This document shows, one piece after another, positions 39,601 to 54,600 of a stretch of 64,000 nt of DNA (the stretch's first letter is position 1; each line of letters opens with the position of its first letter). The position numbers and the translations under genes were made by a program. The DNA lies in NCBI GenBank assembly GCA_020086605.1, contig JACBWW010000004.1, positions 40,940,478 to 41,004,477 of the forward strand. Direction: 5' to 3'. Source of the stretch: Lanius collurio. Lineage: Eukaryota > Chordata > Aves > Passeriformes > Laniidae. The notes beneath the pieces were generated by a model. The model saw nothing but the letters and a program-made list of their open reading frames with translations. It did no database searches and was not told where the DNA came from.

Positions 39601-42600
39601 TTTAGTATAAATTTCCCTACCTGCTTTTTTATTTATTTAACAATCTCTGTACAAAAGTCTTATTCCTATTACAACAGAACGAAAAATCAAACTAAATATC
39701 ATTCCATAAAACCAGTGCAATCACCTCTTGTGACATACACTCTTCCAGTCATGGTTTTTCATCTGGTTCTACTCAGAGAACATTCTCCCAGTTTCACACA
39801 CTGAAGTGCTGGAACTGATGAACACAGACAAAAGCAAGAGGTTCCTTCCTCTCCCAACTAAAGCCCATCTTCTTAACACCTCCCAATCCCATTTTGCTTA
39901 CATAAAATGAAAGAATACCTTATTGTTAATATGTCAGAGAACCAACATCAAGATACAAATTATAAAAGAATGAGCAAAAGAAAAAGGAGATTGGAACAGT
40001 CTGAATATTCCAAGATAATTACTTTAGCAAACCTGGGCTGGTCCTTCTAAATCTGTAGGTAGTCTGGGAGCACAGTTCTAACATCCATTAATTTGTAGAT
40101 TTTAAGAGATGGTTAGACAAACTTCTAGTAAAAGTAATGTAGTTAAAGGGTTTTTTGACTTTTTTTTTCACCTTCCAGTACTATGCTATTCTGAATAGTA
40201 GCTTAAATTCAGAAGTAAAAACCTGCAACCCCACTTGTGCACTGTCTTTGTCTGGTGCACTTATTTCATTATAGGAATGGTGACACTCAGATGCCTTCAG
40301 AACAAAAGGGGTATTTGTCCCTTGTCCACAGAAAAGATGACAACTTAAAATAAACAAACACCTCTGCTGAAAAACACAAGCCACATTACTGACTGCTTTC
40401 AAATTCTCTCAATGGCAAAAATCTCTTTACCAAATTCTCAGATAGGAAAGATTAAGATAGGTATTTTAAAACCAACAAAACCTAGGCAGCTCAACAAGCA
40501 AGAAAATCATAACTGAGAGCTACAGATTCACAACAATAAAGCCCTGGGAGTGGTTCCTTCATACACTCCAAGTGCTTCATATCACTAAGGGACTGTGAAC
40601 TATAACAGATTGACAAGTGAAAACTTGCTATATTTTTATGAGGAAGCAGAATGGTATCTCTGGACCTAATGAATTTTTTGCAGAACATTAGGGGTTGGCA
40701 CTCTTCTTTAATACACATATCCCATCCCAGCTGCTGCCTTTGCAGTCCTTGCTCTCCAAATAGGGAGAAGCACAGGATCTGTTCTTGCCATGGAGTAGCC
40801 TACACAGTTATCATGAAGCCAAACTAATTACCTGTGGCCCATCTGGTTTAAACCAGTAACAGAAGTCAAGAAGGGGAAACATGCCAACCAATATACGTCC
40901 TGAAAAGAAAGCATGAAATCTCAGCAGACGGCTAGGGACAAATCAGCCTGAAAATTGCTCTGTCCTCAGAGCTGAGGCATGCTGGCAGACCAGCCACTCA
41001 CAGATTCTTAAGTTACTTGAAAAATACAGTGTATCTGAAACTCTTAAGTCAACATAAGACATACACATTTCTTATGTGCATGACAAAACCAGACAATATG
41101 ATTACCAAAAAAGAAAAAATTCATTTTCATACTTGTTGTATTTACCAGTTCCATTTTTGGGAAGGTCAACTGTTCTCCTTTATGCTGCTTCTGTTATATT
41201 GCTTCAGCCTCTTCATAGGAGCCATTTAAGAAGGACTATGCACAAATGAACATCCACTGTGCCACCATGTGCTTCTCCTAATTTCCAAACTATTCCAGTG
41301 CCTTTCATGCCAGGGCTTAATGCCCAGGCAAGCCATGCTCCAACAGCAGAACATCATGCAAAACAAACTTGTACTCTGGAGCATATGAGCCTAATTAAAA
41401 AACTCTAACAAACCAAATGTAGCCTTAATTCCTCCTTGCATAAAATGCTCACAATTTTTCTTCTCTTTGTTTTTTGGAAAGTTTTCCAACTTAATGCTGA
41501 AACTTATGTAGTAATTGCTCTACACCAGCTGGCTCAGAATTGGTAGAGCTACAAATGACAGATATGTGGAGGAATACATTCCACCCTTTCTTCTCTTTGA
41601 CTGTTGTTAGCTGCACTTTATTTTAATGATCCTCCCTAGCGGGAATTCAAAATGGGATGTGTACACTTGCTTCCAAATGTGTCAGTACAGTCAGACCTTT
41701 GTTGCATTGATTTTATACAGTAAGGTATAGCCTTCAAAGAGCCAGTTCTAAAAATAAATTTGTTCCTCTTGAGTCCTTTCTGAATCTATGCAAAATGCAT
41801 GGAACCTTTCATGGCTGCAGGCAGAGCCATGCTGCACTGAGCTGGCAGCCCTACAAACAGGAGCAAAACCAGGGAAGTCATAAGCAAGGGAAACAGATGT
41901 AGTTTAGAGTCATTAACAAGCATCCAGATTTACTGTAGCTAACAGAATTCGCTTCAAAAAGAAGTGTGACTGACAGCCCTATACTTTGGGCCTTTATACA
42001 GGGAAAAAACATGAGCCCAGTAGCATGACTCTGAGTATGATTTACTATTATTACCATAATTTGAAGACATTATTAAACTTTCTCCAGTAACTGTTACTCA
42101 GAAGTAGTCAGTAATAATTTCCTTCTGAGTTTTCTCTTCCCCTTAGTATAAATTCATATCTCAAGCTATATCTTGTGATCCAAATCAAACATATTACACA
42201 GATTCTCTAACATGCAATAAAAATGACTATGCCAGTCAGTTAGCCTAGACAGCCTTCTTAAGAGTAACTTCTATGCTTTCTTGAGTGCTGAATTTTATGC
42301 ACAGGGCCCAATTACAAATTACTCTCCATGTTCCTGACAGTCCCTTTTCTTTTAGGATACTCACAGGGAGATTGACAATTATGGGAACAATGGAGGGCAG
42401 ATTGTTATTACCAACTAGGCACAACAAATGTGAAACTGTGCATAGTTAGCTTGCAGATTTTCCCTCCCAAGTCCCATTTTCTGTATATTGATTAACCAAA
42501 GAATTGCCTTCCAGCATCAAATATCCTTATCAGCAACAGTGAGCATGCAGAGCATATTTGGTATATACTTATTAATTCTACAATAAATAAACACTTATCA

Positions 42601-45600
42601 TTTTTAGAATTGGTTGCTTTTCTGTGAACTCATTTGTCAAATTGGAAGGAAAAATAAGAAAGATTATACATGTGGAAAGCTCAGAAAAATTCAGCAACAG
42701 TATTAGTGATTCCAGCAAAATAAGATTATTATGACCATGTTTCTCACTAATATTTTAACATTTCATAATTTTAAGTATATGTACCAGTAAAGCAGAATCC
42801 TACTTAATAAACAGTTGTCTACAATGTTGTTTTCCTAATATACTGTTATTTGACATAATCTGATAACTGGAAACTTAATCTGAAACAAGCAATATGTTTC
42901 CTGCTAGTTTGATCCCTGGTATTATTTACTTATGAAAATTTCAAGGCTATACATTCCGTGCTACATAGTCCTGCCTGAGAATGATGCTAAAAGTAAGTGA
43001 TGGTTTCCATTTCACTCCAAAACAGACACATGTTAGAAGCCACTTATAATTTCATTGAATTTGTTTACCATACATTATCATAAAAATTACCCTGCTGTTT
43101 ACTTGCATATTCTACATCAGAATTTCTACTTACTACAAATACTTCTAAGAAAAGCAGTGTGTATATATACACTGGAATAGTAATCTAACAAACATACCAT
43201 TCTGTATACACAAAGTTAGGGCAAAGAAATTGAATCTGCAGCAACTTCTAAAGATGACAGATTACTGATATAAAACAAAAATATAATTACAAATATCTGT
43301 TCATAATCAGTTTATAAAAGACTGAAACACCTATTTTCTTTATCACATTTGCAAAACACTGGTCAATTGTGGCATCCATTAGGCTGAGCAAGTGTGAGGT
43401 CAATGAGCAGTTATTCATTGTGTGCTCTTCCTACTTTGCAGTCAAATATGTATGTATATTTACAGGAAAGGCAGAAAAGAGCATGATAGCACAAAGTAAG
43501 AGGAGGAACGAGATGTTTACCCTCCTGCCAGTCTTTCTCAAGAGGCAGAGTAGCAAAACTAAGCTAGTATTGACCGCTACTAGATAGCAGTAATGAAGAC
43601 TGCATAGATTCTGGTAATTTTCTTTGCACAGCAGCTCTAGAAAGAAAAAGCTGAAGATACTTAGGCCAGTACTTCACATCCACAATGTTTTTGTAGCAAG
43701 AATAAAGAATGAACTGAGTAGATAAAATGTTAATTTTGAAGAAGTGGCACTTTAGTGGTGGAAAATACTGACAATACATACCTAGAGAAGTTTTAAGTAA
43801 CAGAAAGAGAAGCTGTATTTCAAGTAACAGGAAGAGAAGCTGTATCTTTTTTCCCTTACATATGCAAATATGAAATCCAAAGCTAGCTTGCTGTATTTTG
43901 ATGAGAGAACATACATTATGTTCAAATACTTGAAGAGAGAAAGTGGTTTGGGTTCCTGCAGCTTTAAAATGAAAGCAGCTGCACTACAGCTGTGCATCTC
44001 AAGAAGTCAATAAAGACAGACAAATTTTTCTAGAAGCTGTGAGGTTAAGTGTGCCTTTTATCAGGGAGAAACATGTTTAGTTTTAATTTAAATACTGCTT
44101 TGATATATGCTATCAGAAACTAGCCAGGAGATGACAAATTATTTTACCTAAACTGTAAGCAATTTACCAATAGCAGCATTTCTTGAGAATGTCACGAGGA
44201 CAGCGATAGCTCCATTGGTTTGTTTACAATGTGTTTCACTCTTAGCATTAATCCCGACCACCACGTCCCACAAGGTTAAATGAAACCATCCTGCTCACTG
44301 ACCTCTGCTTTGTACTGGCAGGCATGTTATTAAAACACAGCAAAGAACAGCACCTATTTTGCATACAATTACTCAAATCAAGGATCAAGGCTTAACATAT
44401 CTAGTTATTATTATGCTAGACTTGATAAAATTGCTGAAATATAAAGCTACTTTGTGTTACCCGAGGCTTCTTACACAACTGAAACAATCTTTTCTAACAC
44501 TGTCTTCCATGCATTTTAATTATGATGGATATATACAAAGCTCCAAAGTTTTAGAGATTTTTCAGCAGATTTCTGATATTTTTTCTCAGAAATGCAGCAA
44601 TAGCAACATCTGTAATTCTAAAACTCTTAATAGTGACAAAGTGAGGAAGGTGGGGAAGTGACAGAGGAGATGCAACCGCTGCAACAGGCAGGAACTTGTC
44701 ACCATTGCCGCCCCTATCCCTTAAGTCACACGTTCAGTCAGGTGGAAAGATGACAGAGAATCTTCTGTGTCATGTGCTCTGTTTGCCTAACAGGCCTCTC
44801 CCAGGGAAAGTAGGGTGCGATTCCTGTAATCTGGTCCTCTCTTGCACTCCTGGATACTCCTCAACCTATTCACCTTCTTGTGGAGCTCCCTGAGGTCTTT
44901 CCAGTTCAGGAAACCCCCTGGGCAGCATGCTAGAGTGCTCCACCACAGATCATGCTGGCAGTGCAGCCTCTCACCTCAGCACCTGAGTTTACTTACTTAC
45001 TTCACAGTTTACTTTCTCTCATTTATGGATTCTGCACAACAGCAAGAGACAAAGAATCATCTGTTATTCAAGGAGCAGCTACTGCCTTGTAGCCTGAAGA
45101 CCAGTGTGTTAAAAGGATATCCATCACACAGGACAAACTGCCAGGTGCATATCCTAACCATCAAAATGTCAGTAAAGAGCATAGTATCATATTATGAAGT
45201 GACACAACCAGTGCCAGTTTTATTTCTACTTTGTCCAAAGGATTATACTTTGAGGGACGATAAAAGTCCAAGTGATCACTAACAGCCTAAATACAGAGTT
45301 TTTTAACACTCTGTTTAACAAAACTAATAGCTTTTAATGACTGTATACTGAGACTTAAGATATTTATATCATATATCTAAAGCCTGTAATAAACTATAAA
45401 TGCCAGGAAGGCAATGGTTGTGCAACCATGAATAGATTGAGAACCCCTGTGAAGACAACACCACACCTACAGCTTCCAAGAACTTTTTGTCTTTGTTCTT
45501 CTCGGGACAGCAAGAAACAGGAACATTACTGGTGCTCCTTTCGATGATAGCTTATGTAAATAAACTTAATTTTATCTACTCATTGCTTTATTTAGAGTAA

Positions 45601-48600
45601 CAGGGAGACAATGGATAAAATGGTTGCTGAACCTGGACAAAACATGCAAAAATCTAGTCAGATGAAATTCAATTTACTTGCAGATAGAAAAGAGTTACTA
45701 TACAAAGTCCCACTTTTTGCTTTGAAAATGCATCCCTAATATTATAAAGAATTTAAGTACAGAGAAACAAAACAACCAACACAATGCCTATGACTTATGA
45801 GAACAGGTGCAACCAAATTTCAAGATCCATCTGCCATATTCATTCTTTTCCCCCCAACATAGTTATGCATGTGCATATTTAGACATGAGATAGTTCACTC
45901 CAGCACAGCCATGCCTTTTGGAAAGAGGCTTGTGAAATCAGTATAAAACATCCACATAGCTTTCACCAGTATAATTTCTGCAGCACAATAAAACACTGAA
46001 GTGCATATATTTAAGGCAGGAATTTAATCAAGCCCAGGATTAGTAGGACCAATGCAGTTACTCGTCGTCAGCAATGGACAGAATATGCCTGGCTACCCAC
46101 TGAACTTTTAGAAATGGTACTCACAGTTTATATGTGCATCAATGTCTATGCATGTCAAAAGCAGTAGAATTCTAACTTTTTGAGATGATCTGTTGGAAGA
46201 CAGGGTGGAAGTCTTCAGCAAACCACCTGCTCTAGTAACCACTTACACACCACCACAATCCTTGCATGTCTCTTCAGACATCTGCAACTGCAAGACTCCA
46301 ATCACAAGGGAGAATAACACACACACACGCTTTGTAAAGAATAGGTTTGACTCCTCCTGTTCCTCTCTCTTGTAAATCACTTATATTTGCAGGAAAATCA
46401 TGCAATAGCTGGACATCAGGTGGATGAAAACACTATTTCAATCTCTATTTTCCACCATGGGAGCTCTACATGCATTCTCTGTGACAGTAAAGCTTGCTAG
46501 AGAGATTTCTGCCTCCTAATCAGCATCCAAACACATCCCCAACTCTTGATTACTCTTGATTATGCCAGCACAAGTGCCTCTGGTTAATGTCATGAAAAGA
46601 GATAAAATGTCTGAATTAAAAAACAATACATAACAAAGAGAGTGAAGTTTTCTTTTAGTCCAGAACATTTTATGAGCAAACCAAAATCCAAAGGTGCCAC
46701 TGGAACCTTTAGTTACCAAAGCAAGGTTCAGTAGGAGGGTCAGTCTCACTCAGTTTTTTTTTTGCAAAAGTTGAACTTGAGAAGTTAAACAGATGACCCA
46801 ACATGCTTTCTTCCTGCATCCCACACTCAATCTCATGTGCAGTGCTGCATTTTCCAGACAGATTTTTCCTCAGCGAACTAGTATTTTTAGCTCCTAAGCA
46901 TCTCCTTTCAGATAGTATTTGCTGACAGACCACTTCGATCTTAATGCATATCAAAAGAGTCTAAATTACAAATTCCTAAATAAACTGCTTACATTTGACT
47001 ATTCTCTCTTTAAATTTTAATCAGGGTAGAACACAGAAGGGACAATGTTTCAGCTCCTAGCATACCAGTTGGTAGGGTATTCCATATACAGCTTATGTCT
47101 TCTTTATCAGTCTATTGACAGCTGCTGAACTCTGACATCTTATTTGATTGTTGATGGTACTTACTTCCATGCCTTTTGCTATATTTTTGATTAACAGTCC
47201 AAAGTGATTCCGAAAACTTAAGAATGCAAGATGCATTAAAGCACACTTTCAACCACACACGTTAAAACCCAAAGTGCATTTCAAGACACAAGATATTTAA
47301 TACACAGCAGGAGGCACTTTTCAGTTCAAGCCTTGCATCCTGTAGATCAAATATTTTGAAGTACAACTGCTATCCAAAAAGTGAAGTAAGGTAGAAAGTT
47401 TCAGGATTCTGATTATTGATATCATTGAATCCAATGTATTTCAACCTTTAAAGTGTGCATTGACATTGTGAATATTTTAAGATGTTTCTGTAAGTTATGA
47501 ATGTATTTGCAACAACCCATTTACTAAAAAACTTAAAGTGTTTTTTCTAGTTAATGCAATAAGAACATATACATTGAAGACACAGACAGGTGGCTGATGA
47601 TTACTGATTGAAAAGAATGTAACTCATGAATTCTCCTGGGCAATAAAGTTTTATGGATGTATCCCAAAAACTTTAAGAATGCATAAAGATATATATAATT
47701 GGTTTAAAGGACTGAGACTTTCAGATTCTTTTATATAAACTACAGCTGTTATTTCTCACAGTTCCTCTACAAACAGGCCACTTAGGGAGAGGCACGTAAA
47801 ACTTATTTCATGTTAAAAACTGCACTTTAGATAGGCATCTCCTCCCAGCTCCAATAGGGCATCCCTAAATACCAGGTCAGAAAGGTTTCAGAACTGCGAC
47901 ATCACTATTGTGTCAATATGCAGGACAGCAGGAGGCAGCAGTGACAACACAAGAACCAAACCCCAGTGTGGTGTTCAACAGCCAAACAGCCCTGAAATAT
48001 AGTTACCTTAAAAATGCAAATTCTGGCCCAGGCAAAACATGTTTAAGAATCCAGAGGTTTTAAAGTAGCTCCAAATCATGTTTAGGGATTTAGAAAATAG
48101 ACTGCACAGCCCCACATGACTTACAGAAACAAAACAGATTTGGGTCCCTCTAGCTGGCCTTGGTAATGTCAATAGGTATCACAACGAACAGGAATGCTGA
48201 TGTTTGTACTATTCTCCACTTTCTCCCTACCACCAAAAGTGAAAATGCACTTCAAATGCGAACCCTGTTTATAGCAATTACTTAAATTCTACCAGAGCAT
48301 GCATTAGCATTTTAAAAAGCACCTGTGTGATGCAGTGACTGATAAGGCATTTTAGAAATATGTTTCAAAATGTTCTCCTTTGCTTTACCTGTAATAGACT
48401 ACAATTAATAGCAACAGAAAATTACTTTTAAAAGTAACTATCAGTTGGGATGAAATGTAGGACATAAGAGGGCAGCTTGAAAGATTGGAAAAAATGACAC
48501 ACAGGAGATAAGACATAATAATTTCTCATTATTTTTGATTTAACCAAATCAAAAGAAACTCAAAGTACTTGTTAACACTGCTGAAAATTCATGTGATGCA

Positions 48601-51600
48601 AAGGCATACCAGCCCACAATTTTCCAGAAAAGTCTGCAAGAAATTAGAAGAATAATGATCCAGAACCAAGGTAAAAGCAAAGGTGTTTGAGGGATAGGAA
48701 GGAATCTCCTCAAAATGCAGCTAGGCCTTCAGTCCTTTAAGTAAAGGGCTCTGCACAGGTATTATATTACAAAACCATCTACTTTACCAATTTACATGGA
48801 ATTCATTGGGGTTTTTTGCCACAGTCTTCAACACATTGTTTCTCTCTCTCTCTGCCTATCAAAATTTGGTGGCCAGCCCCACAAGGAAGCAAAGTGAGTT
48901 TTGCATTAAACTAGCTACTTCTTGTAAGGATATAAATCACTTACAGCACGCAATGGAGGAAAATAAAGGGAAACAATAAAGATCTTCAAGTACATAGTTT
49001 TACAAAAAATAAACTGCAATCAGATTTCAGGCAGCTATTGAAGAACAAAATTAGGTAGATATTGTTCCGGGCTTACAGTTTTAAGGTGGCAGGAAGTACA
49101 TATACTCAGGAATTGGTTTGGATGGAGTTACATTACTAACCTACAGAAGAGGTGACACCACCTCTGTAGGGCAGATGCTAACTGGCCTCAGCACACAGAC
49201 AACGTTTTAGTCACCTACTACAGGATCCCTGAATGTTTTCAGCCAGATGCATTTAAGTCTGCACAGATAGCTGTAGGCAGAAATGCTTTATTTCCACTCA
49301 CATGCTATAGGACTTCCTCATAAAACTCAACAAAAACTTGAGGTCATTGCAGAGGAAAGTCCAGACACAGAAGCAACATTTACCAGACTGCTCAGGCATT
49401 CAATTTTCTTAGCCTTTTTGGCACTTTGAAAATGAATGTACACTGAAAGATGTGACAGCCTACAAGAAATTTAGGAGGCTGTACAACGCTGTCCTGAAAC
49501 TGTGTTGTTAAACTGTCATAATCTGTACTGGCTGTGAGCCTATCCATACTGCTATACAGCCTAAGGTGAGAAAAATAAGAAATTGTCATATTTTTCTTTA
49601 GCTGTCTACTGACTCTCACTTGAAAAAGTACCTAACTGTGGAGCTTTTGATGGGATACCCTTCCTTCTTGGACCAGGGTAAAAGAGCAGAGGAGGCTGCT
49701 GTTCTGCTAAGTTCTTTATTTCCCAGTCTCATAGCTTTTTTGAAGGCAGAGTTCAAGGGGGTTACATGATAAAGCCAAGCAGCAACAACAAACAGCAGGC
49801 AGAAAACAGCTGCTTCTTCTTCTTCTTTATGCTCTATATTTTTTCTTACAGAATTATGGATTATATTTGTTAATTGACCAATAAGATTAACACACAATTC
49901 TAGTTTTCTTTTCTTAACCTATCCTGGTCTAATTCTAACAGTTGTAAGTCTTACACAAGTATTACATAGGTATTACACAGATCTGTGTATACAGTTTCTA
50001 CCAGCTCTTATTGTTTATGAGAACACTCTATCTAAAAAATGTGAGCAGTATAGTTCTATCTATATTTTGTCTAAAGTAAAGAATTCTGTAAAAAGGTAAC
50101 TCTGCTGCAGTAAAAACTGTGTTTAAGGTCTCTGCTGCAGCTTTTTAATGTCTAAGGCACTTAGCATGTATTTCTACTAAAAGTTAAAAATCTGTATTTC
50201 TATTTCACTTTGGTGTGACTTCATATATCTCAGCCTATCCAAAGGTTTTCATTCAACCCCTGTGCTTTGGCTTTCCTCTGGGCCTGAGTCCAGAGAAGCT
50301 TTCCCTCCAACACCCAACAATGCTTCTCTGTTTGACTTACATTATTGAGTTTTCATATGCAGGCATAAGGTTGCTGAACAGCTTAAAGGAAAAAGGAAAC
50401 TTGGGGTGGGGGGAAATAATCTTGCATTGCCAGCTATGCAATTGGCAGCCAACTGTGCACTTGCAGCCAGGAAAACCACCCACACTGCAGATTGCAGCAA
50501 GGGAAGTGTGGCCAGCAGGTCAAGGGAGGGCATTCTGCCCCTCCACTCTGTTCTCATGACACCCTACCTGGAGTGTGGGGGAGAACAAGGTCCAGCATTG
50601 TACCTCTCCTTGTTGCTCCTCTATCACATCAAAAATTAAGAGGTATATATGAATACCCATAGTTACCAAGACTATTCAGCACAACATGCATGGAGAAAGG
50701 ACTACCAATCAAAGCCAAATAATTTCGTATTCTTTTCAACTGCACAGTTTAAGCAAAGCTTTGAAGTTACTGTTTATCAGACAAGAAAGCATTTGTAGTC
50801 TGGAACCTGCCCTCTAAATAGGAATACTCACCCTGGTGCAACTGCAGGAGGGATGACCAGTATGAGTTTAAGTTGTGCTTCATGCAGAGCTTCAGAAAGG
50901 TGAGTGAGCAAGTGAATCAACTCCCTGAAATACAAATATACTGTTAGAGGGAAAGGCAGGAAAACTGCTGCTATATATTGACAAGAACAAGTAACATTAG
51001 TAATAACTTAAGAGATGCAGCTGGCAAGAGAGACAAACACAATTAGTTGCAAATGATCACGGCAGAAAAAAAAACAATTAGGAATCCTTCTTTAAGGATA
51101 ACGAACACTGCACTGCTCGGGACAGTCTTAGTTTTATTGGAACTCGTGCTCACCTTGAGGTTTAAGTTTTTCTTAGTTTTATTTTAATCTAACTATGCAT
51201 TGTTAGCACAGAAAACAAGCCAATGTATCTTATCAGGGCAGGTCACCTCTTGAGGTCATTTTTGGTGAAAAGAACTAGATCAATGGAAGAACCCAAAGCT
51301 GTTCTGAATAAGTATCTGCTGACAAGATTAAAGTTATCACTGTCTTGCTACACACAAGAATTTGTGAAGATGCTTTCACAGCAAAACTTGCAACCTTCAA
51401 GGAATAGTTCTGAGGCCTATGTTTAGAAACATTTTTTTCTGCTGTTTTTTTCCCTGTAAAAATAACCCTTTTGTTTCTCAATACCTACAAAATACATGTT
51501 TGACAATGTCATATCTGGAAATAGCATCTCTGTATGCATCATTTAAATAAAGACTTCCACAAAAGCTGATTTTCATATCCATATTCTAGGTATTTCAATA

Positions 51601-54600
51601 GGAAAATAAACTTTAAAATTCTTATGCAAACTGTGCTTAGCACTCCTGACTGGAAGGTCGATGTTAATAGAAAACCCTTCAGTCTGCAGAAACAAAGTTT
51701 AATGTCATCTTAAGAGGAATTCAATATTACCTTAAATTTGCACTACAAATATGGCCCGAGTGCCTTTCTTAAGTCATTTGATTTTTCAGAACAAAGTTAA
51801 CTTTCCCATCTTTCAACTGGCCAGGAGGATCCACAAACACAGTCAGATGATATTAGTAGAGAACTCTAGATCTGTTTAGGACTAGGCTTCAACCAGAACG
51901 AAATGAAAAGCAACTTTAGCACCCACTCCAGGAGGTGAAAAGTGCTTAAGCAGGAAAGGCAGAATAGACAAAAGCCATCATCCAAGCTGTTTGCTCCACT
52001 TAAACTGGATTAGACCTGAAATCTCAGAAACAACATCTTGGTACTGTCATGCCTTTCAAGGCAGCATAATACTAGAGATATTCTTCTGAAATTATTGCTC
52101 TTCCAATATAATTACCCATCACAGTACTTATGCTCAATTTCACAATGTAGACACTATCCAAAGGTAACCAAGTATTACCATTTCCTCTGAAATGGTTTGC
52201 TGCCTGATGAAAACTTCCTAGGGCCTACAAAAGCCGTTACTCTCAAAATCCTGGCAAACAAACAAAGCATGTTTTATTACTTTCCCAATACCAGCAATAT
52301 TTTGCGCTTACAATTTGAGAGCTGGCTGTGCTGAACAGTCCTTAACAATGAACTATCACATTGCCACCTATATTTCTCTTCTGGGGGAAGACATGGGATT
52401 ACAGGAATCAGCTTTTGGTCTGTCTGTGGCATGTACTTCTACCATTCCCGCACTGGGAAACCAACAGCTTTCCCTCCTTTTGCTTTACCACATGCATTCC
52501 ACATTAGAAGTGTCACTATTCAGACAAAACAATTATAACATAGAAAAATCCTTTTCCATAGGAACATGTTAAAAAATTACAACACCAATTTAAACAGACA
52601 TTTATTGACATAAACATACACCTCTATCACAACTCCCACAGGACATAATCTTATCAAAAACTATCATCAGTATTAAAACTAGGTAAGCAAGCTTTCCCAT
52701 TGATTTGTATCTCATGGCTTAGTGACCTTTTTAACTAATTATGTCCAAACTACAGTATAACTCAACCTTTATTAGATGTCAGAGATGCTACATATAAGAT
52801 AAATTTGACCAAAGAATCAATTCCTCTAGCCTTGAGATTATTCTACAGTGCTTAACAGCAGGGATCTCTCTTCTCTGCCTGAATGCCTTTGCTACTGTAG
52901 GAGCTTGGAGAACTCTACACCATGCAAAACATTTGCTGACTTTAACTATTTAGAAGATGAGGGGATAAAAAGAAGTGCGGGATAGGACAAAAGAACCTAG
53001 CAAAGGCACAGAACAAAGTAACATCTTTTTCATTTAGAAACAAGATTAACACCCTCCCTCCCATTCTGCTGAGGCAAAAACTGATCCACAAAGGCAGTGA
53101 CATAACCACAAAAATAGTGATTGAACAATAAAAGTTATATGTTGAAATATATAGCATATAACCAAAACCTACAACTGTAAACACAGGACAGAGATTTGTG
53201 GTCTGAAAAAGGGGCAGGAATGCAGTTTGGATTGTTGGTGCACTCAGGACTCTAAAACAGGCTACCTTTTATCAGCCACTTCCTATCCTCTCCCCACGAA
53301 ATTCAGTCAGTGTTGATCTGGCTGAAAAATAATTACCTTCAATTTGATGGGGGTCAAGAAGAAAAGGGACAGCTGGAAAACTGCAATTTTTGCTCAAGAA
53401 ACCCAGATTAATATCTACTCACTAACCTGTGAAGCCAGGTTTCTGGACACTGAACACTTTCTGGAAAATCAGGCAGGATTAACGGCTAAAGACTTAATTT
53501 AGGCTCACTTCCATGTGCTGGCCAAAACAGATTAAGTAAATCAAACGTGCACTCTTCCCTCTCCCCTAAAGAGCAATATCAGAATGTTCATTTATTGTGC
53601 TATAAATTAAAACTTTACTGCGTCCCAACAGTGCTTTCCAGTGTCTTAAATGCAGTATTCTCCAATGTTACCATTGGCAATTTTGAAAGAAAAGCTACTG
53701 ACATTTTAAACATTATAATGAGGTACAGGAAAGTAGGAATAGAATCAATCTTTCTAAAGAAGCTTCATTAAATATTTACCAGACACTTCACTATAGTCAA
53801 ATTTAACTTCAGAGTAGTGACTAAAATATTGGCAGCTTTAAGATTCTATCTTGAGCTAAGTAAGGTCTACTTAATTCATACTATTTCAGGCCTTCTCCTA
53901 TCAGTATTATTTGATAGGTCAATTTTCCAAGTGTTTGTTTTCAAAGTACCTTTTCCCCTATAAAGTATGCAAACCTCCAAATTGTCATCACCCAAAGTTT
54001 GTGGTAAGCTTATTTTTACAGAAATCACTTCTCCCAGCACTTCGGTCTACTGTGTTTGGGACACCTTGTAGAACAGTTTACTTCAGTGCACAAGAGTGGG
54101 ATGTCGATGCATTTGAAAAGTCTTGCAGAAGACACGAAAGGTTGTCATACCCTTCCCTTCAGTTACATCACCCTTCAGAGCTCTGCAACTTTCCAACTTC
54201 AGTCACTTTTTTGCACAAATTGGGAGTCAGTACTCCCTAAAATTTATGCCTTGTCAAGAAAATTGGACAAAATAAAGCTGTCTACTTGAAGAAGAAATTG
54301 CCCTTTTCTGCCATTTCACTGCCTAGTTAATACCAAGAAACTGGAGTGAATTATGGCAAATCTTTGATTAATAGATTAATTTTTCAGGGACTAACATGAA
54401 GGATACAACTGCTGGAAGAGCTTTTTCCTCCTATACTTCCACCAACATTAATAAGATGCCTGAAGGTCATCTTCTGCATAGAGTGACAAAAAAATCACGT
54501 TTTTCAGATTGATTCTGTGTGATGGCAGTGCCATCTGTCAAATAATGCTGGACTGATCAGAATATTGTGTGCATTTTTATGTACCCTGTGAGAGTCTTAT

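Larger units (their letters stand above)
31985..50831 (-). other. CHID1: CHID1 large intron (about 18.8 kb)
   Basis: The intron is bounded by donor GTGAGTATT at its upper end and acceptor TTTTGAAAG at its lower end. It contains the 400-base gap, a CR1 3' fragment at 35.0-35.2 kb, a GC-rich patch at 35.5-35.85 kb, a CR1 ORF1 remnant near 44.6-45.0 kb, part of a CR1 near 50.4-50.6 kb, and otherwise AT-rich unique sequence in which I see nothing. Confidence 0.85.
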